A model generated the notes under the pieces. That model was given only the letters and a program-made list of their open reading frames with translations, was not told the origin of the DNA and ran no database searches. The position numbers and the translations under genes were made by a program. Below, in pieces: positions 31,834 to 40,887 of a stretch of DNA of 53,980 nucleotides; within the stretch, counting starts at the first letter, position 1; every line of letters starts with the position of its first letter. This DNA comes from Pseudochrobactrum sp. sp1633 (GTDB lineage: Bacteria > Pseudomonadota > Alphaproteobacteria > Rhizobiales > Rhizobiaceae), in assembly GCF_030376605.1 (NCBI RefSeq), contig NZ_JARRAE010000019.1, positions 1-53,980 of the forward strand, in the 5' to 3' direction.

Positions 31834-32505
31834 TCAGGCGGCTTGCATCATGTCCTGCAAACGGCTTTTGAGCAGTTCGGCAGGTGTGGTCTGTAAGCGC
31901 AGAGGAGGAATATTGGTGTCAGGAGAGCTGACAAGCAGGGTCGGAATGGAGCGGATACCAAGCTGCATGGCCTGTATGCGGTCTGCCTGCACGCGTTGAG
32001 CGGCACTTTCGCCGGTCATGGCTTGTGTGAAAGCATCACGGTCACAACCTTGAGATACAGCAATTTCTGTGAGGGTTTCGGCATCGCCGATATTGCGGCT
32101 TTCTGTGAGATGGGCGCGTTGGACAGCGTCGAAGTAATTCCAATGAGCAATATCACCGCCAAGCATATGTGCCGCCTGACAGGCAAGTGCTGCTGCCAGC
32201 CCGTTCGGGTATTCAAAGCTCTGCGCCCGCATACCTTCAATATTAATGCGCTGTGCATCATCCTGTTTGGCACAGGCTTTCCAGTGACCAAGTATTTCGC
32301 TCTTGGCGCGTTCCATAGAGCCGAAAACCTGCACCATCTGCTCACGGGAATCCTGCAGAACAAATGTGTGGTGGCGCACCTGAATACCGAGTTCACCGGT
32401 AACCTGACGCAGGCGGGGTGACATGACATAGCACCAGCCGCATACGACATCGTGATAGAAGTCGATGACCAGAGGGGAGGCGCTCTTGTTTATCTGAAGT
32501 GTCAT
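31834..32505 (-). CDS. DsbA-family thiol oxidoreductase, FrnE-like
   Basis: Thioredoxin-fold protein of the DsbA/FrnE group, 223 aa, without signal peptide. The active site is CGWC at about residues 22-25 (VVCGWCYVMSP). A helical insertion follows, then the cis-Pro loop GIRSIPTLLV. FrnE-like proteins act as disulfide isomerases or oxidoreductases in the cytoplasm, often linked to oxidative stress. Its start codon abuts a 10-bp hairpin that holds the ribosome-binding site (32506-32532). The cyclase gene follows on the same strand; a LysR gene lies upstream on the same strand. Confidence 0.82.
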   Translation of the reverse strand: MTLQINKSASPLVIDFYHDVVCGWCYVMSPRLRQVTGELGIQVRHHTFVLQDSREQMVQVFGSMERAKSEILGHWKACAKQDDAQRINIEGMRAQSFEYPNGLAAALACQAAHMLGGDIAHWNYFDAVQRAHLTESRNIGDAETLTEIAVSQGCDRDAFTQAMTGESAAQRVQADRIQAMQLGIRSIPTLLVSSPDTNIPPLRLQTTPAELLKSRLQDMMQAA

Positions 32506-32532
32506 TGTGATGTCCTTTCGTTGGACATCACA
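32506..32532 (-). promoter_or_regulatory. 10-bp palindrome covering the frnE-like ribosome-binding site
   Basis: TGTGATGTCC (32506-32515) and GGACATCACA (32523-32532) are perfect arms with a 7-base loop. In the mRNA the SD AAAGGA spans the loop end and the 3' arm, and the 3' arm ends exactly before the ATG. It is either an RNA switch that hides the ribosome-binding site or an operator for a dimeric regulator. Confidence 0.65.
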
Positions 32533-32606
32533 TTACTGATCCCGCGATAGCGGAATAAGCACTTGGCGGTGCAAACAGTTTTTACTGCAGGTTAAGAATG
32601 GAACAG

Positions 32607-33524
32607 TCAGCTCGCCTGCAAAGCCGGCGGCAGACGGCTGGCGAGGAAATCCACAAAGGCTTTGACCTTGGGCTGCAAATGTCTGCTGGTCGGGTAAACC
32701 GCATAAATATGACGGGGTTCATTCACGAGTGCAGGCAGAATACGCTGTAATCTTCCGTCGTGAAGCGCGGGGTCTGCAAGAAAAGACGGTAAAGCCCCGA
32801 TTCCCAGTCCTGCAATCAGCAGATCACGCAGCATCAGACTATTATTGACCTGACTGTGCTCTGCACCGGATAACAGGGCAATGTTTCCCGTTTCCTGCTT
32901 GTCACGGTCATCATCTGCCGTGATGCCCTGCGTATGTGCCAGACTGTAACTCAGCATTTTATGGCGTTGCAGATCGGCGGCACTGGCCGGTATTCCGTAT
33001 TTTTCCAGATAAGACGGTGCGGCACAGAGCTTCTGCTCAAGGGACGCAAGACGACGGGCAATCAGTGAAGAATCTTCCAGCGTGTTACGCAGCCGGATGG
33101 AGACATCAAAGCCATGTGCAACGGCATCAACCAGCCGGTCTTCCATCACCAGATCCAGTTGCAGGTCCGGATATTGTTGCAGAAACTCTGCCAGTAACGG
33201 CGAGAGAACGCTGATCGCAAACGACAATGGCGCATTGACGCGCAATTTGCCGGTGACCCGCTGGGATTGCTGCTTGATAGAGCGCTCAAGCACGTCCAGC
33301 TCGTCTAACAAGCGGCAGCAATCGGCATAATAGGTGCGGCCGGTATCGGTCAGGCTCATGCTGCGGGTTGTGCGCTGAATGAGCACCGTATCGAGATGCG
33401 CTTCCAGTGCGCGTAGCTGCTTGCTGAGACCGGCAGGCGAAATCCCCAGATCTTCCGCAGCTTTAGCCAGTCCGCCAAGTTCGACAATGCGTCTGAAAGT
33501 GCGCATAGTGTTGAATGTATCCAT
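32607..33524 (-). CDS. LysR-family transcriptional regulator
   Basis: LysR-type regulator, 305 aa. An N-terminal winged HTH (FRRIVELGGLAKAAEDLGISPAGLSKQLRALEAHLDTVLIQRTTRSM) is followed by the linker helix and a periplasmic-binding-like effector domain. It resembles the large group of LysR proteins often found next to stress or redox genes. It is followed by the FrnE-like and cyclase genes on the same strand and is divergent from the DppA gene at 33750. Its own upstream region contains a 15-base direct repeat with a 19-base period (33583-33616). Confidence 0.88.
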   Translation of the reverse strand: MDTFNTMRTFRRIVELGGLAKAAEDLGISPAGLSKQLRALEAHLDTVLIQRTTRSMSLTDTGRTYYADCCRLLDELDVLERSIKQQSQRVTGKLRVNAPLSFAISVLSPLLAEFLQQYPDLQLDLVMEDRLVDAVAHGFDVSIRLRNTLEDSSLIARRLASLEQKLCAAPSYLEKYGIPASAADLQRHKMLSYSLAHTQGITADDDRDKQETGNIALLSGAEHSQVNNSLMLRDLLIAGLGIGALPSFLADPALHDGRLQRILPALVNEPRHIYAVYPTSRHLQPKVKAFVDFLASRLPPALQAS

Positions 33525-33582
33525 GACGGGCGGAGCCTCCGGTTTTTCGCTTCGGCCTGTTTGATTTTTAGACGGTAAGCCT

Positions 33583-33616
33583 GTTCTTAATCGGGATACC
33601 CGTTCTTAGTTGGGAT
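33583..33616. repeat. Direct repeat in the LysR/DppA divergent region
   Basis: GTTCTTAATCGGGAT (33583-33597) and GTTCTTAGTTGGGAT (33602-33616) match at 13 of 15 positions with a 19-base period. An imperfect TCACT...AGTGA pair follows at 33686-33713. These are candidate regulator sites, possibly LysR autoregulation; nothing else was seen in this 225-base gap. Confidence 0.4.
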
Positions 33617-33749
33617 CATCGTGATTTTCTATAAAATTATCAATGGAACTCAGGCCGAGATCGTTCCAGTATCCTCATCACGGAATCACTTATCCTGATC
33701 ATGAGCTTAGTGACTGAGATGAGTGCCGGATGGAATGGGGAATACCAGT

Positions 33750-35348
33750 ATGAATATCTATAAAAAGGCTCTTTCAGCGACCGCGCTTGCATTGGTGGTT
33801 GGTGGATTGGCCTCTGCTCAGGCTTCGGCAAAAACACTGATCTATTGCTCGGAAGCAGCACCGGATAATTTTGATGCGGCGACAACCACATCAGGTGCCA
33901 CTTATGATGCTTCTGCGCGTAACGTGTCGAACGGCCTGATCAAAATCAAACGCGGCTCGACTGAGCTGGAGCCAGGTCTTGCCGAGAGCTGGGAAATTTC
34001 GGAAGACGGTAAGGAATATACCTTCCATTTGCGCAAAGGCGTAAAATTCCACACGACAAGCTATTTCACACCGACCCGCGAATTTAATGCTGACGATGTG
34101 ATTTTCACTTTTGCGCGTCAGGGCGATAAAGAAAATCCTTTCTACGGTAAGGGCACATGGCCGCAATATGGCGCATATTCCTTCCCGACCCTGCTGAAAG
34201 AAATTCAGAAGATTGATGATCATACGGTCAAGTTTGTTCTGAACCGTCCTGAAGCAACGATGATTGCCTCGCTTTCACTGACTTTTGCGGTTATCCAGTC
34301 CAAAGAATACGGCGACAAGCTGATCGCTGAAGGTAATACTGATCAGATGAGCCAGATGCCAATCGGCACAGGCCCTTACCAATATGTAGCGTATCAGGCT
34401 AACAGCGCGATCCGTTATCAGGCCAATCCTGATTATTGGGGCGGCAAGCAGAAAATCGACAATCTGATTTTCGCGATCACACCGGACGCGTCGGTGCGCT
34501 ATCAGAAGATGAAAGCGGGCGAATGCCACATCATCGCTTATCCTAATCCGGCAGATGTTGCTGAGATGAAGGCGGATACGTCGCTTGAAGTGCTGCGTAA
34601 AGAAGGTCTGAATATTGCATTCATGGCCTATAATACGACCGTTGCACCATTTGATGACGTCCGCGTGCGTAAAGCTCTGAACATGGCAATCAATAAGCCT
34701 GCGATCATTGAAGCGGTTTATGAATCCACCGGTATGGTTGCGATCAATGCAATGCCTCCGGGCGTTTGGGGTTATAACAAAGACGTTAAGGACGATGCTT
34801 ATGATATTGAAGCATCGCGCAAACTGCTGGAAGAGGCCGGTGTCAAAGATCTTTCCATGAAGATCTGGGCAATGCCTGTTCAGCGTCCTTATATGCCGAA
34901 TGCCCGCCGCGCTGCTGAAATGATGCAGGCTGATCTGGCTAAAGTCGGCGTTAAAGTTGAGGTCGTTTCCTATGACTGGAGCGAATATCTGAAGCGCTCG
35001 CTGGAAAAAGACCGTGACGGAGCGGTTATGCTCGGCTGGACCGGTGGTATTGCTGATCCGGATAACTTCCTTGCAGCTCTTCTGGGTTGTGAAGCTGTGG
35101 GCAGCAGTAACCGTGCAAACTGGTGTAATGCTGACTTTGAAAAGCTGATTCAGGCAGCCAAGCTGACGACAGATCAGGCCGAGCGCACCAAGCTCTACGA
35201 GCAGGCGCAGGTTGTCTTTAAAGAGCAGGCTCCTTGGCTGACAATCGCCCATCAGGTGATGGAACAGCCGGTCAGCAGCAAGGTTAAGGATTTCCGCGTT
35301 GATCCTTTCGGTGGCTATCTCTTTGAAGATGTGGACATTGAAGAATAA
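33750..35348 (+). CDS. dppA: Dipeptide ABC transporter substrate-binding protein (DppA type)
   Basis: Periplasmic binding protein of the SBP_bac_5 family, 532 aa (E. coli DppA 535). It has a Sec signal (MNIYKKALSATALALVVGGLASAQASA, cleavage near residue 27). Signatures: LIYCSEAAPDNFDAATTTSG, LAESWEISEDGKEYTFHLRKGVKFH, and GWTGGIADPDNF. ATG at 33750 follows GGGGAA with 7 spacing. It stands alone with its own terminator and no permease or ATPase beside it, so it must dock to a transporter encoded elsewhere. Peptidase T follows after 123 bases on the same strand. Confidence 0.88.
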   Translation: MNIYKKALSATALALVVGGLASAQASAKTLIYCSEAAPDNFDAATTTSGATYDASARNVSNGLIKIKRGSTELEPGLAESWEISEDGKEYTFHLRKGVKFHTTSYFTPTREFNADDVIFTFARQGDKENPFYGKGTWPQYGAYSFPTLLKEIQKIDDHTVKFVLNRPEATMIASLSLTFAVIQSKEYGDKLIAEGNTDQMSQMPIGTGPYQYVAYQANSAIRYQANPDYWGGKQKIDNLIFAITPDASVRYQKMKAGECHIIAYPNPADVAEMKADTSLEVLRKEGLNIAFMAYNTTVAPFDDVRVRKALNMAINKPAIIEAVYESTGMVAINAMPPGVWGYNKDVKDDAYDIEASRKLLEEAGVKDLSMKIWAMPVQRPYMPNARRAAEMMQADLAKVGVKVEVVSYDWSEYLKRSLEKDRDGAVMLGWTGGIADPDNFLAALLGCEAVGSSNRANWCNADFEKLIQAAKLTTDQAERTKLYEQAQVVFKEQAPWLTIAHQVMEQPVSSKVKDFRVDPFGGYLFEDVDIEE

Positions 35349-35397
35349 TTCTTCCGGAAATTGCCTGTCTTGCAGGTGATGACCTGTTTCAAACTGA

Positions 35398-35423
35398 ATG
35401 GCGCCTTTCAGGCGCCATTTTTG
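35398..35423 (+). terminator. Intrinsic terminator after dppA
   Basis: AATGGCGCCT (35398-35407) and AGGCGCCATT (35411-35420) form a perfect 10-bp stem with a 3-base loop, followed by TTT. It separates dppA from pepT. Confidence 0.85.
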
Positions 35424-35471
35424 CACGGCCTCCAAGATTATAATTTTATGAGCTGATCTGAAAGAAGTCCG

Positions 35472-36707
35472 ATGGATATTGTTGAACGCTTCCTGAACTA
35501 CACACGTATCAATACCACAGCCGTTTCCGACGCGGGAAAACTGCCTTCCAGCAGTGGCCAGACCGAACTTGCACAATTGCTGGCGGGAGAATTGCGTGAA
35601 CTGGGTCTGACAGTGGAAATGAGAGATCATTCCATTGTGGTTGGTACATTGCCGTCCAATATCAAAGATGCAGACCGTCAGGCACCGGTAATCGCCTGGG
35701 TGGCGCATATGGATACCAGCGGTGAATATGATACTGACACCAAAGCGCAGGTGGTGGAGTATCAGGGCGGCGATATCGTGCTCAATAAAGCGCTTGATAT
35801 TGTAATGCGTGTTGAAGAGTTTCCTGAACTGAAGCGCTATGAAGGCGACCGCATTATCGTGACAGACGGCACAAGTCTTTTGGGTGCGGATAACAAATCA
35901 GCCATTGCTGAAGTGATGCATGCCATGCAGGTGCTGCGCGATAATCCGCAGATCGAACATGGCGAGGTTAAAGTCGTGTTCGTGCCGGATGAGGAAATTG
36001 GCCTGCTCGGTGCCAAGGCGCTTGATGTGCCAAGCCTCAATGCGGATTTTGCCTATACGCTTGATTGTTGTGCTGTGGGTGAAATTGTCTATGAGAACTG
36101 GAATGCGGGCGAGTTCCATATTTCATTCCGTGGTCAGCCGGCGCATCCGATGTCCGCCAAGGGCAAGTTGCGCAATGCCATTCTCTATGCGCAGCAATTT
36201 GTCGGTATGTTGCCAGCCGGTGAGCGGCCGGAACATACGGAAAAGCGCGAAGGCTATTACTGGGTTAAAGGCATTCAGGGCAGTGTTGCTGCTGCAAAAA
36301 TCGTGGTCGATATCCGTGACTTCACAGAAACAGGCTATGACACGCGCCGCAATTTCATCGATACGCTGGCAGCCACATTTAATCAGCTGCATGGCGAGGG
36401 TACGGTCTCGGTTGAGTATCGCCCGATGTATCGCAATGCTGCTGAAGGGCTGAAAAGGGATAATTTTTATCCGGTTGAACTGGCTCTGGAAGCGATGAAA
36501 GCTATCGGCGTTGAGCCTTATTCTATCCCTATGCGCGGTGGTTATGACGGTGCAGTCTTGTCAGAAAAAGGTCTGCCTTGCCCGAACCTGTTCTGCGGTG
36601 CGCATAACTTCCACTCGATCTACGAGTTCCTGCCGGTTGCCTCATTGAATAAGGCATCGGAAATGGTGATTGAGATTTTGAAGCGCGCTGCGGCGGCTAA
36701 ACGCTGA
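35472..36707 (+). CDS. pepT: Peptidase T (tripeptide aminopeptidase)
   Basis: M20B metallopeptidase, 411 aa, the normal length for PepT. Motifs: AHMDTSGEY (first zinc ligand His79), GTSLLGADNKSAIAE, VPDEEIGLLGAK (catalytic Glu and zinc Glu), and DCCAVGEIVYENWNAGEF. The C-terminal half has RGGYDGAVLSEKGLPCPNLFCGAHNFHSIYEF with the last metal His. It removes the N-terminal residue from tripeptides in the cytoplasm. It follows the orphan dipeptide-binding protein and is closed by its own terminator. Confidence 0.93.
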   Translation: MDIVERFLNYTRINTTAVSDAGKLPSSSGQTELAQLLAGELRELGLTVEMRDHSIVVGTLPSNIKDADRQAPVIAWVAHMDTSGEYDTDTKAQVVEYQGGDIVLNKALDIVMRVEEFPELKRYEGDRIIVTDGTSLLGADNKSAIAEVMHAMQVLRDNPQIEHGEVKVVFVPDEEIGLLGAKALDVPSLNADFAYTLDCCAVGEIVYENWNAGEFHISFRGQPAHPMSAKGKLRNAILYAQQFVGMLPAGERPEHTEKREGYYWVKGIQGSVAAAKIVVDIRDFTETGYDTRRNFIDTLAATFNQLHGEGTVSVEYRPMYRNAAEGLKRDNFYPVELALEAMKAIGVEPYSIPMRGGYDGAVLSEKGLPCPNLFCGAHNFHSIYEFLPVASLNKASEMVIEILKRAAAAKR

Positions 36708-36736
36708 TCAGGTGCATGAGCACGGTATGAATACAG

Positions 36737-36767
36737 CAGGCGCGGTTCTATTCCGCGCCTGTTTTTT
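36737..36767 (+). terminator. Intrinsic terminator after pepT
   Basis: CAGGCGCGG (36737-36745) and CCGCGCCTG (36753-36761) form a perfect 9-bp stem followed by six T. The T-run overlaps the stop codon of the convergent gene. Confidence 0.88.
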
Positions 36768-37866
36768 ACTCTGTGAGCAGCAATGTGTGAAAGCCGGTGA
36801 TGCGCAGCAGATGGGCGCGCCACTCTGCAATGGCCTGATAATTATTCACATACCAGCGTAGTGCTGAATAGACCTGATTGAATGCGCCGACAGTCATCAT
36901 CAGACCGCCGAAATTCAGTCCGCCCGAAAAATAAATCGGTGCAGCGGCCAGAATTGGCACAACAATCGCCATCCAGCCAAAACCGGATGAAATCCATGTG
37001 AGATTTGTCTCCATGAATATGAGCTTTTTGATGCTGAAATACAGGCCCTGAAACTTACTGCGCAGAAAACCGATCTTTCTTTCGCTTTCATTGGCCATCG
37101 GATAATTGTCGTTCTCGCTGATGATCGTCACGAGAGCGGCTCTGAACTCAGCTTCCTGCGCTTCACGGGCGGCATTTAGTCTGACCAGCCCGCGCCCCAC
37201 CAGACGACTGAGCGCGGAGGCAATCCCGACATAGAGAATAGCCGCCCACACCATGTAACCGGGCAGCGAGAACGCATAGCCATTATAGTGGAAGACAAAG
37301 CCTTCCGACACATTCCACAAGATACCGATAAAACTGAATAATAATATGGAGGACTGGATGAAGCCGATTGTCAGTCCTGTGGTTGAATCTGCCAGCTGTC
37401 TTGTGTCCTGATGGATGCGCTGGTCGGGGTTTTGTGCATAGAAGCCGGATTTGTCGAGCTTGGATGCCTTATTTCCATGCAGCCAGCAATTAATCAGGTT
37501 TTTGACAATTGCTTTGCGCATCATGACTGAAAGGGTTTGCTGAAACCAGTTTTGCGCAACATTGAGGATCAGCAGTCCGGCGGCAATAAACACAAAGATT
37601 TTCAGCTGCCTGATGAATTCAGGCACATCCCGCTGTTCAATGGCGTTGTAAAAAGGAACATTCCATTGATTGAGTGTGACCTGTCCATAGGCGGTTGCCA
37701 GCAGGATAAACAGCAATACGGCGGACAAAGCCGCAAGTTTCAAAAATTCTTCCGAGGAGTTCAGTAGTCTGCGCAGAATGCCGAGCTGCGTGAAAAAGGG
37801 AATGTCCGGTAAATGGCCGTCATGCTGAGGGGCTTGTTGATTTTGCACCGAAACGATTTCTTCCAA
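36766..37866 (-). CDS. ABC transporter membrane domain without ATPase (SbmA/BacA- or YddA-related)
   Basis: Membrane protein, 366 aa, homologous along its length to the membrane half of the YddA-like protein at 22929-24650: compare NPDQRIHQDTRQLADS, LPGYMVWAAILYVGIASALS, EAEFRAALVTIISEND, and FGGLMMTVGAFNQVYSALRWYVNNY. It stops at RITGFHTLLLTE, just past the membrane domain, so Walker A, signature and Walker B are all missing. The start is TTG at 37866 with AGGG upstream. It is either a natural ATPase-less importer, as SbmA/BacA are, or a truncated transporter. Lying between pepT and the peptide-uptake operon, a peptide substrate is possible. Confidence 0.75.
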   Translation of the reverse strand: MEEIVSVQNQQAPQHDGHLPDIPFFTQLGILRRLLNSSEEFLKLAALSAVLLFILLATAYGQVTLNQWNVPFYNAIEQRDVPEFIRQLKIFVFIAAGLLILNVAQNWFQQTLSVMMRKAIVKNLINCWLHGNKASKLDKSGFYAQNPDQRIHQDTRQLADSTTGLTIGFIQSSILLFSFIGILWNVSEGFVFHYNGYAFSLPGYMVWAAILYVGIASALSRLVGRGLVRLNAAREAQEAEFRAALVTIISENDNYPMANESERKIGFLRSKFQGLYFSIKKLIFMETNLTWISSGFGWMAIVVPILAAAPIYFSGGLNFGGLMMTVGAFNQVYSALRWYVNNYQAIAEWRAHLLRITGFHTLLLTE

Positions 37867-37994
37867 CTGTTGACCCTGTCATTCTGACTACAGATTCAAA
37901 CTAGTGGAATTTACAGCACTGATCCAGTGGCAATCTTTGCTGTGTTGCAACAAGCCGGTGAAAATGACAGCCTGATAATGCTGACAAGATACAT

Positions 37995-38030
37995 AAAAAA
38001 ATCCCCCGATCAGTGGCTGATCGGGGGATT
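37995..38030 (-). terminator. Strong intrinsic terminator of the gsi-iaaA operon
   Basis: AATCCCCCGATCAG (38000-38013) and CTGATCGGGGGATT (38017-38030) form a perfect 14-bp stem with a 3-base loop. On the minus strand a T-run follows (A-run 37995-38001 on plus). Confidence 0.95.
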
Positions 38031-38056
38031 TGATCATGTGCTTCTGCAGAAGAGGA

Positions 38057-38998
38057 TCAGTCTTCTTTGCCGTAAATGCCGGTGTGGATTACACCATCTG
38101 CACCACACCATGCGCGGTACATACCCGGACTGTTGAATGGCAGCTCGATATTGCCTTTGGCATCAATAGCGATCAGACCGCCTGAGCCGCCGAGTTCACC
38201 GAGTTCCTGCACCACATCACCGGCAGCCTTTGCAAGGCTCTGGCCTGCCCAGCGCATACGGGCATCAATTTCATGGCCGACTGCCCAGCGGATGAAATAC
38301 TCGCCGTGACCGGTAGCAGAAATCGCGGCGGTTTTATCATCTGCCCATGTACCGGCACCGATCACAGGGCTGTCACCCACGCGACCTGGCGTTTTTGCCG
38401 TCATGCCGCCGGTTGAGGTGGCCGCAGCAATATGACCGTTTTTGTCGAGCGCCACAGCGCCGACAGTGCCGTGCTTGCGTGCCGGATCACCGTCATCAGC
38501 CAGACCGAGACGGCGGCGTTCCATTTCCGCTTTCAGCGCATCCAGACGCTGCTGAGTGCCGAACCATTCCGGTTCCATCATTTCCAGACCGGCATTCTCA
38601 CAGAAACGCTTGGCACCGTTACCGGCAAGGAAAACATGCTCCGTCTGTTCCATCACCGCACGCGCTGCCAGCACCGGATGACGCGGGCCGCAGATGCCGG
38701 TAATCGCACCGCAACGGCGGGTTGCACCGTCCATCACGGCTGCGTCCATTTCATGGGTCGCATCAGTGGTATAAACCGCGCCGCGACCGGCATTGAATAA
38801 CGGATTTTCTTCCAGCGCCATCACGGCTGCAGTTGCGGCATCCAGCGCAGTGCCGCCTTCATTCAGAACAGTCAGGCCTGCTTCGAGACAGGCTTTCAGG
38901 CCCGCGTGATAGGCCGCTTCCCGTTCAGGGGTCATGTTGGATTTCAGGATTGTGCCTGCACCGCCGTGGAGTGCAATAACAGGAGTAGTTTCAGACAT
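38057..38998 (-). CDS. iaaA: Isoaspartyl peptidase / L-asparaginase
   Basis: Ntn-hydrolase of the plant-type asparaginase family, 313 aa (E. coli IaaA 321). The precursor is cleaved before Thr178 in HGTVGAVALD, the new N-terminal nucleophile of the beta chain. ALHGGAGT near the N-terminus and TSTGGMTAKTPGRVGDSPVIGAGTWAD are typical. It cleaves isoaspartyl dipeptides and, weakly, asparagine. It is the last gene of the gsi operon, after a 10-bp hairpin. In E. coli iaaA is the first gene before gsiABCD, so the same set is kept in a different order. Confidence 0.92.
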   Translation of the reverse strand: MSETTPVIALHGGAGTILKSNMTPEREAAYHAGLKACLEAGLTVLNEGGTALDAATAAVMALEENPLFNAGRGAVYTTDATHEMDAAVMDGATRRCGAITGICGPRHPVLAARAVMEQTEHVFLAGNGAKRFCENAGLEMMEPEWFGTQQRLDALKAEMERRRLGLADDGDPARKHGTVGAVALDKNGHIAAATSTGGMTAKTPGRVGDSPVIGAGTWADDKTAAISATGHGEYFIRWAVGHEIDARMRWAGQSLAKAAGDVVQELGELGGSGGLIAIDAKGNIELPFNSPGMYRAWCGADGVIHTGIYGKED

Positions 38999-39033
38999 GG
39001 TATTCCTCAGATTTTTAAAACGCAGTCATGAGA

Positions 39034-39057
39034 ACGCCGTCTCAATGGAGACGGCGT
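39034..39057 (-). other. Intercistronic hairpin between gsiD and iaaA
   Basis: ACGCCGTCTC (39034-39043) and GAGACGGCGT (39048-39057) are a perfect 10-bp stem with a 4-base loop. No T-run follows on the minus strand, so it probably limits read-through or protects the upstream mRNA rather than ending transcription. Confidence 0.75.
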
Positions 39058-39064
39058 AACTTCA

Positions 39065-39949
39065 TCAGTCAGAGCGTAGTTTCGGATCAAGAGCATCGCG
39101 CAGACCGTCGCCGAACAGGTTAAAGCCCAGAACGGTCAGGAAAATCGCAATACCCGGAAACAGTGTCAGGTGATCGGCAACGCCCATATAGGAACGGCCG
39201 TCAGCCAGCATGGCACCCCACTCAGGGCTTGGCGGCTGTGCGCCGAGACCGATGAAGGAGAGGGAGGCGGCTGTCAGAATGGACGTGCCGATACGCATGG
39301 AGAAATAGACGATCACATTCGGCAGTGTACCCGGCAGAATATGGCGCAGCATAATCACGCGGTCTTTCACGCCGATGGCGCGGGATGCATCCACATAGAC
39401 AGTGCGCTTGAGCTGCAAAGTCGTACCGCGGGCAAGGCGGGCAAAAACCGGAATAGAGAAGATTGCAACCGCATAGATCACATTGGTGATGCCAGGTCCC
39501 AAAATCGCGATAACCGCAATCGCCAGCAAAATGCCCGGAAAGGCCAGCAGCAGATCGCACAAACGCATCACGGCGGAGTCAATCCAGCGACCGTAATAGC
39601 CGGAGACAATACCGAGCGAGACACCAACCAGAGCGCCAAGCGTCACGGACAGGAAGCCGACAGACAGCGAAATCCGCGCACCCCAGATGATACGGCTGAA
39701 AATATCGCGGCCATAGGTATCTGTGCCAGCCCAATGGGCGATACTCGGGCCTTGCAGCACGGCATTATAATCCGGAATAGTCGGATCATAAGGGGCAACA
39801 AATGGCGCGAAGATGGCCATCAGCACCAGTGTGATGATGAAGCCAAGCGCAATCATTGCCACTTTTTGTTTTTTAAAGCGGCGCCAGAATTCGGCCAAAG
39901 GCTTGCGCATTTTTTCGGTGGGTTCCACCACAGCAGTCGTCGCACTCAT
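39065..39949 (-). CDS. gsiD: Glutathione/dipeptide ABC transporter permease GsiD
   Basis: DppC/GsiD-type inner-membrane permease, 294 aa, with an N-terminal OppC domain ([26 protein letters not shown]), the segment [21 protein letters not shown], and the EAA-like loop [22 protein letters not shown]. It overlaps gsiC by 4 bases (ATGA). With GsiC it forms the channel of the importer. Confidence 0.88.
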   Translation of the reverse strand: MSATTAVVEPTEKMRKPLAEFWRRFKKQKVAMIALGFIITLVLMAIFAPFVAPYDPTIPDYNAVLQGPSIAHWAGTDTYGRDIFSRIIWGARISLSVGFLSVTLGALVGVSLGIVSGYYGRWIDSAVMRLCDLLLAFPGILLAIAVIAILGPGITNVIYAVAIFSIPVFARLARGTTLQLKRTVYVDASRAIGVKDRVIMLRHILPGTLPNVIVYFSMRIGTSILTAASLSFIGLGAQPPSPEWGAMLADGRSYMGVADHLTLFPGIAIFLTVLGFNLFGDGLRDALDPKLRSD

Positions 39950-40866
39950 TTGTAGCGGATCTCCGGATTTGCGAAGGCATAAAGCACATCAACCAGCATA
40001 TTGATGAAGATGAATTGCAGCGAGAACAGCAGGATCAGCGCCTGAATGACCGGATAGTCACGATAGGAAACTGAATCGACCAGCAGACGGCCAAGACCCG
40101 GCCACGAGAACACGCTCTCAACCACAATAGATCCGCCGAGCAGGAAGCCGAATTGCAGACCGACCATCGTGATAATCGGGATCAGCGCATTGCGCAGCGA
40201 ATGTTTCCAGATCACACGGCGCTCCGGCACACCTTTGGCGCGCGCAGTGCGGACATAATCTTCACGGGCAATTTCAATAAAGGAGGAGCGAGTGAAACGT
40301 GCCATTACCGCAGCAACACCAACGCCGAGCGTAAAAGACGGCATGACAAAATGCTGCCATGTGCCGTAGCCACCGGTCGGGAACCAGCCGAGATGTACGG
40401 AGAACAGGTTGATGAGCAGCAGACCGAGCCAGAAAGGCGGAAAGGAAATCCCGGAAACCGCAATAATCATACCCGCATAATCAGGCCATTTGCCGCGTTT
40501 GACAGCGGAGACAACCCCGATCAGCAGGCCGAGAGCCGTTGACCAGAGCATGGCGAACAGGGTCAGCCAGACGGTCGGCATCAGGCGGGCGCCGATTTCT
40601 TCCGCAACAGTGCGGCGGGTTTTCAGCGAAACGCCAAAGTCGCCCTGCACAGCACGGGTAAAATAGCGGACGAACTGTTCAGGCAGCGGTTTATCAAGCC
40701 CGAGCGAGGAGCGCACAACGGCGACATCTTCAGCGCTGGCTTCAGGGCCGGCAACCAGACGGGCAGGATCACCGGGCAACATATGCACGAAGGCAAAAAC
40801 GCAGACCATCACCATCGCAATGACAGGGACAGTGGCCAACAGCCGTTTGATCAGATAGGCAAACAT
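39946..40866 (-). CDS. gsiC: Glutathione/dipeptide ABC transporter permease GsiC
   Basis: DppB/GsiC-type permease, 306 aa (E. coli GsiC 306). Signatures: [13 protein letters not shown] near the N-terminus, [33 protein letters not shown] (EAA loop), and [24 protein letters not shown]. It starts 115 bases after gsiB; the gap is filled by a nested palindrome (40888-40965). Confidence 0.9.
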   Translation of the reverse strand: MFAYLIKRLLATVPVIAMVMVCVFAFVHMLPGDPARLVAGPEASAEDVAVVRSSLGLDKPLPEQFVRYFTRAVQGDFGVSLKTRRTVAEEIGARLMPTVWLTLFAMLWSTALGLLIGVVSAVKRGKWPDYAGMIIAVSGISFPPFWLGLLLINLFSVHLGWFPTGGYGTWQHFVMPSFTLGVGVAAVMARFTRSSFIEIAREDYVRTARAKGVPERRVIWKHSLRNALIPIITMVGLQFGFLLGGSIVVESVFSWPGLGRLLVDSVSYRDYPVIQALILLFSLQFIFINMLVDVLYAFANPEIRYK

Positions 40867-40887
40867 GGATTTCCTTTCTGAAAAACT

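Noticed and set aside
36708-36765. Remnant of the missing ATPase domain next to the truncated ABC gene
   Set aside because: The gap is only the pepT 3' end and its terminator; no Walker or signature-like sequence is visible in any frame.
37927-38136. Small 69-codon frame after the ABC membrane gene
   Set aside because: It runs through the strong gsi-iaaA terminator and into the antisense of iaaA.
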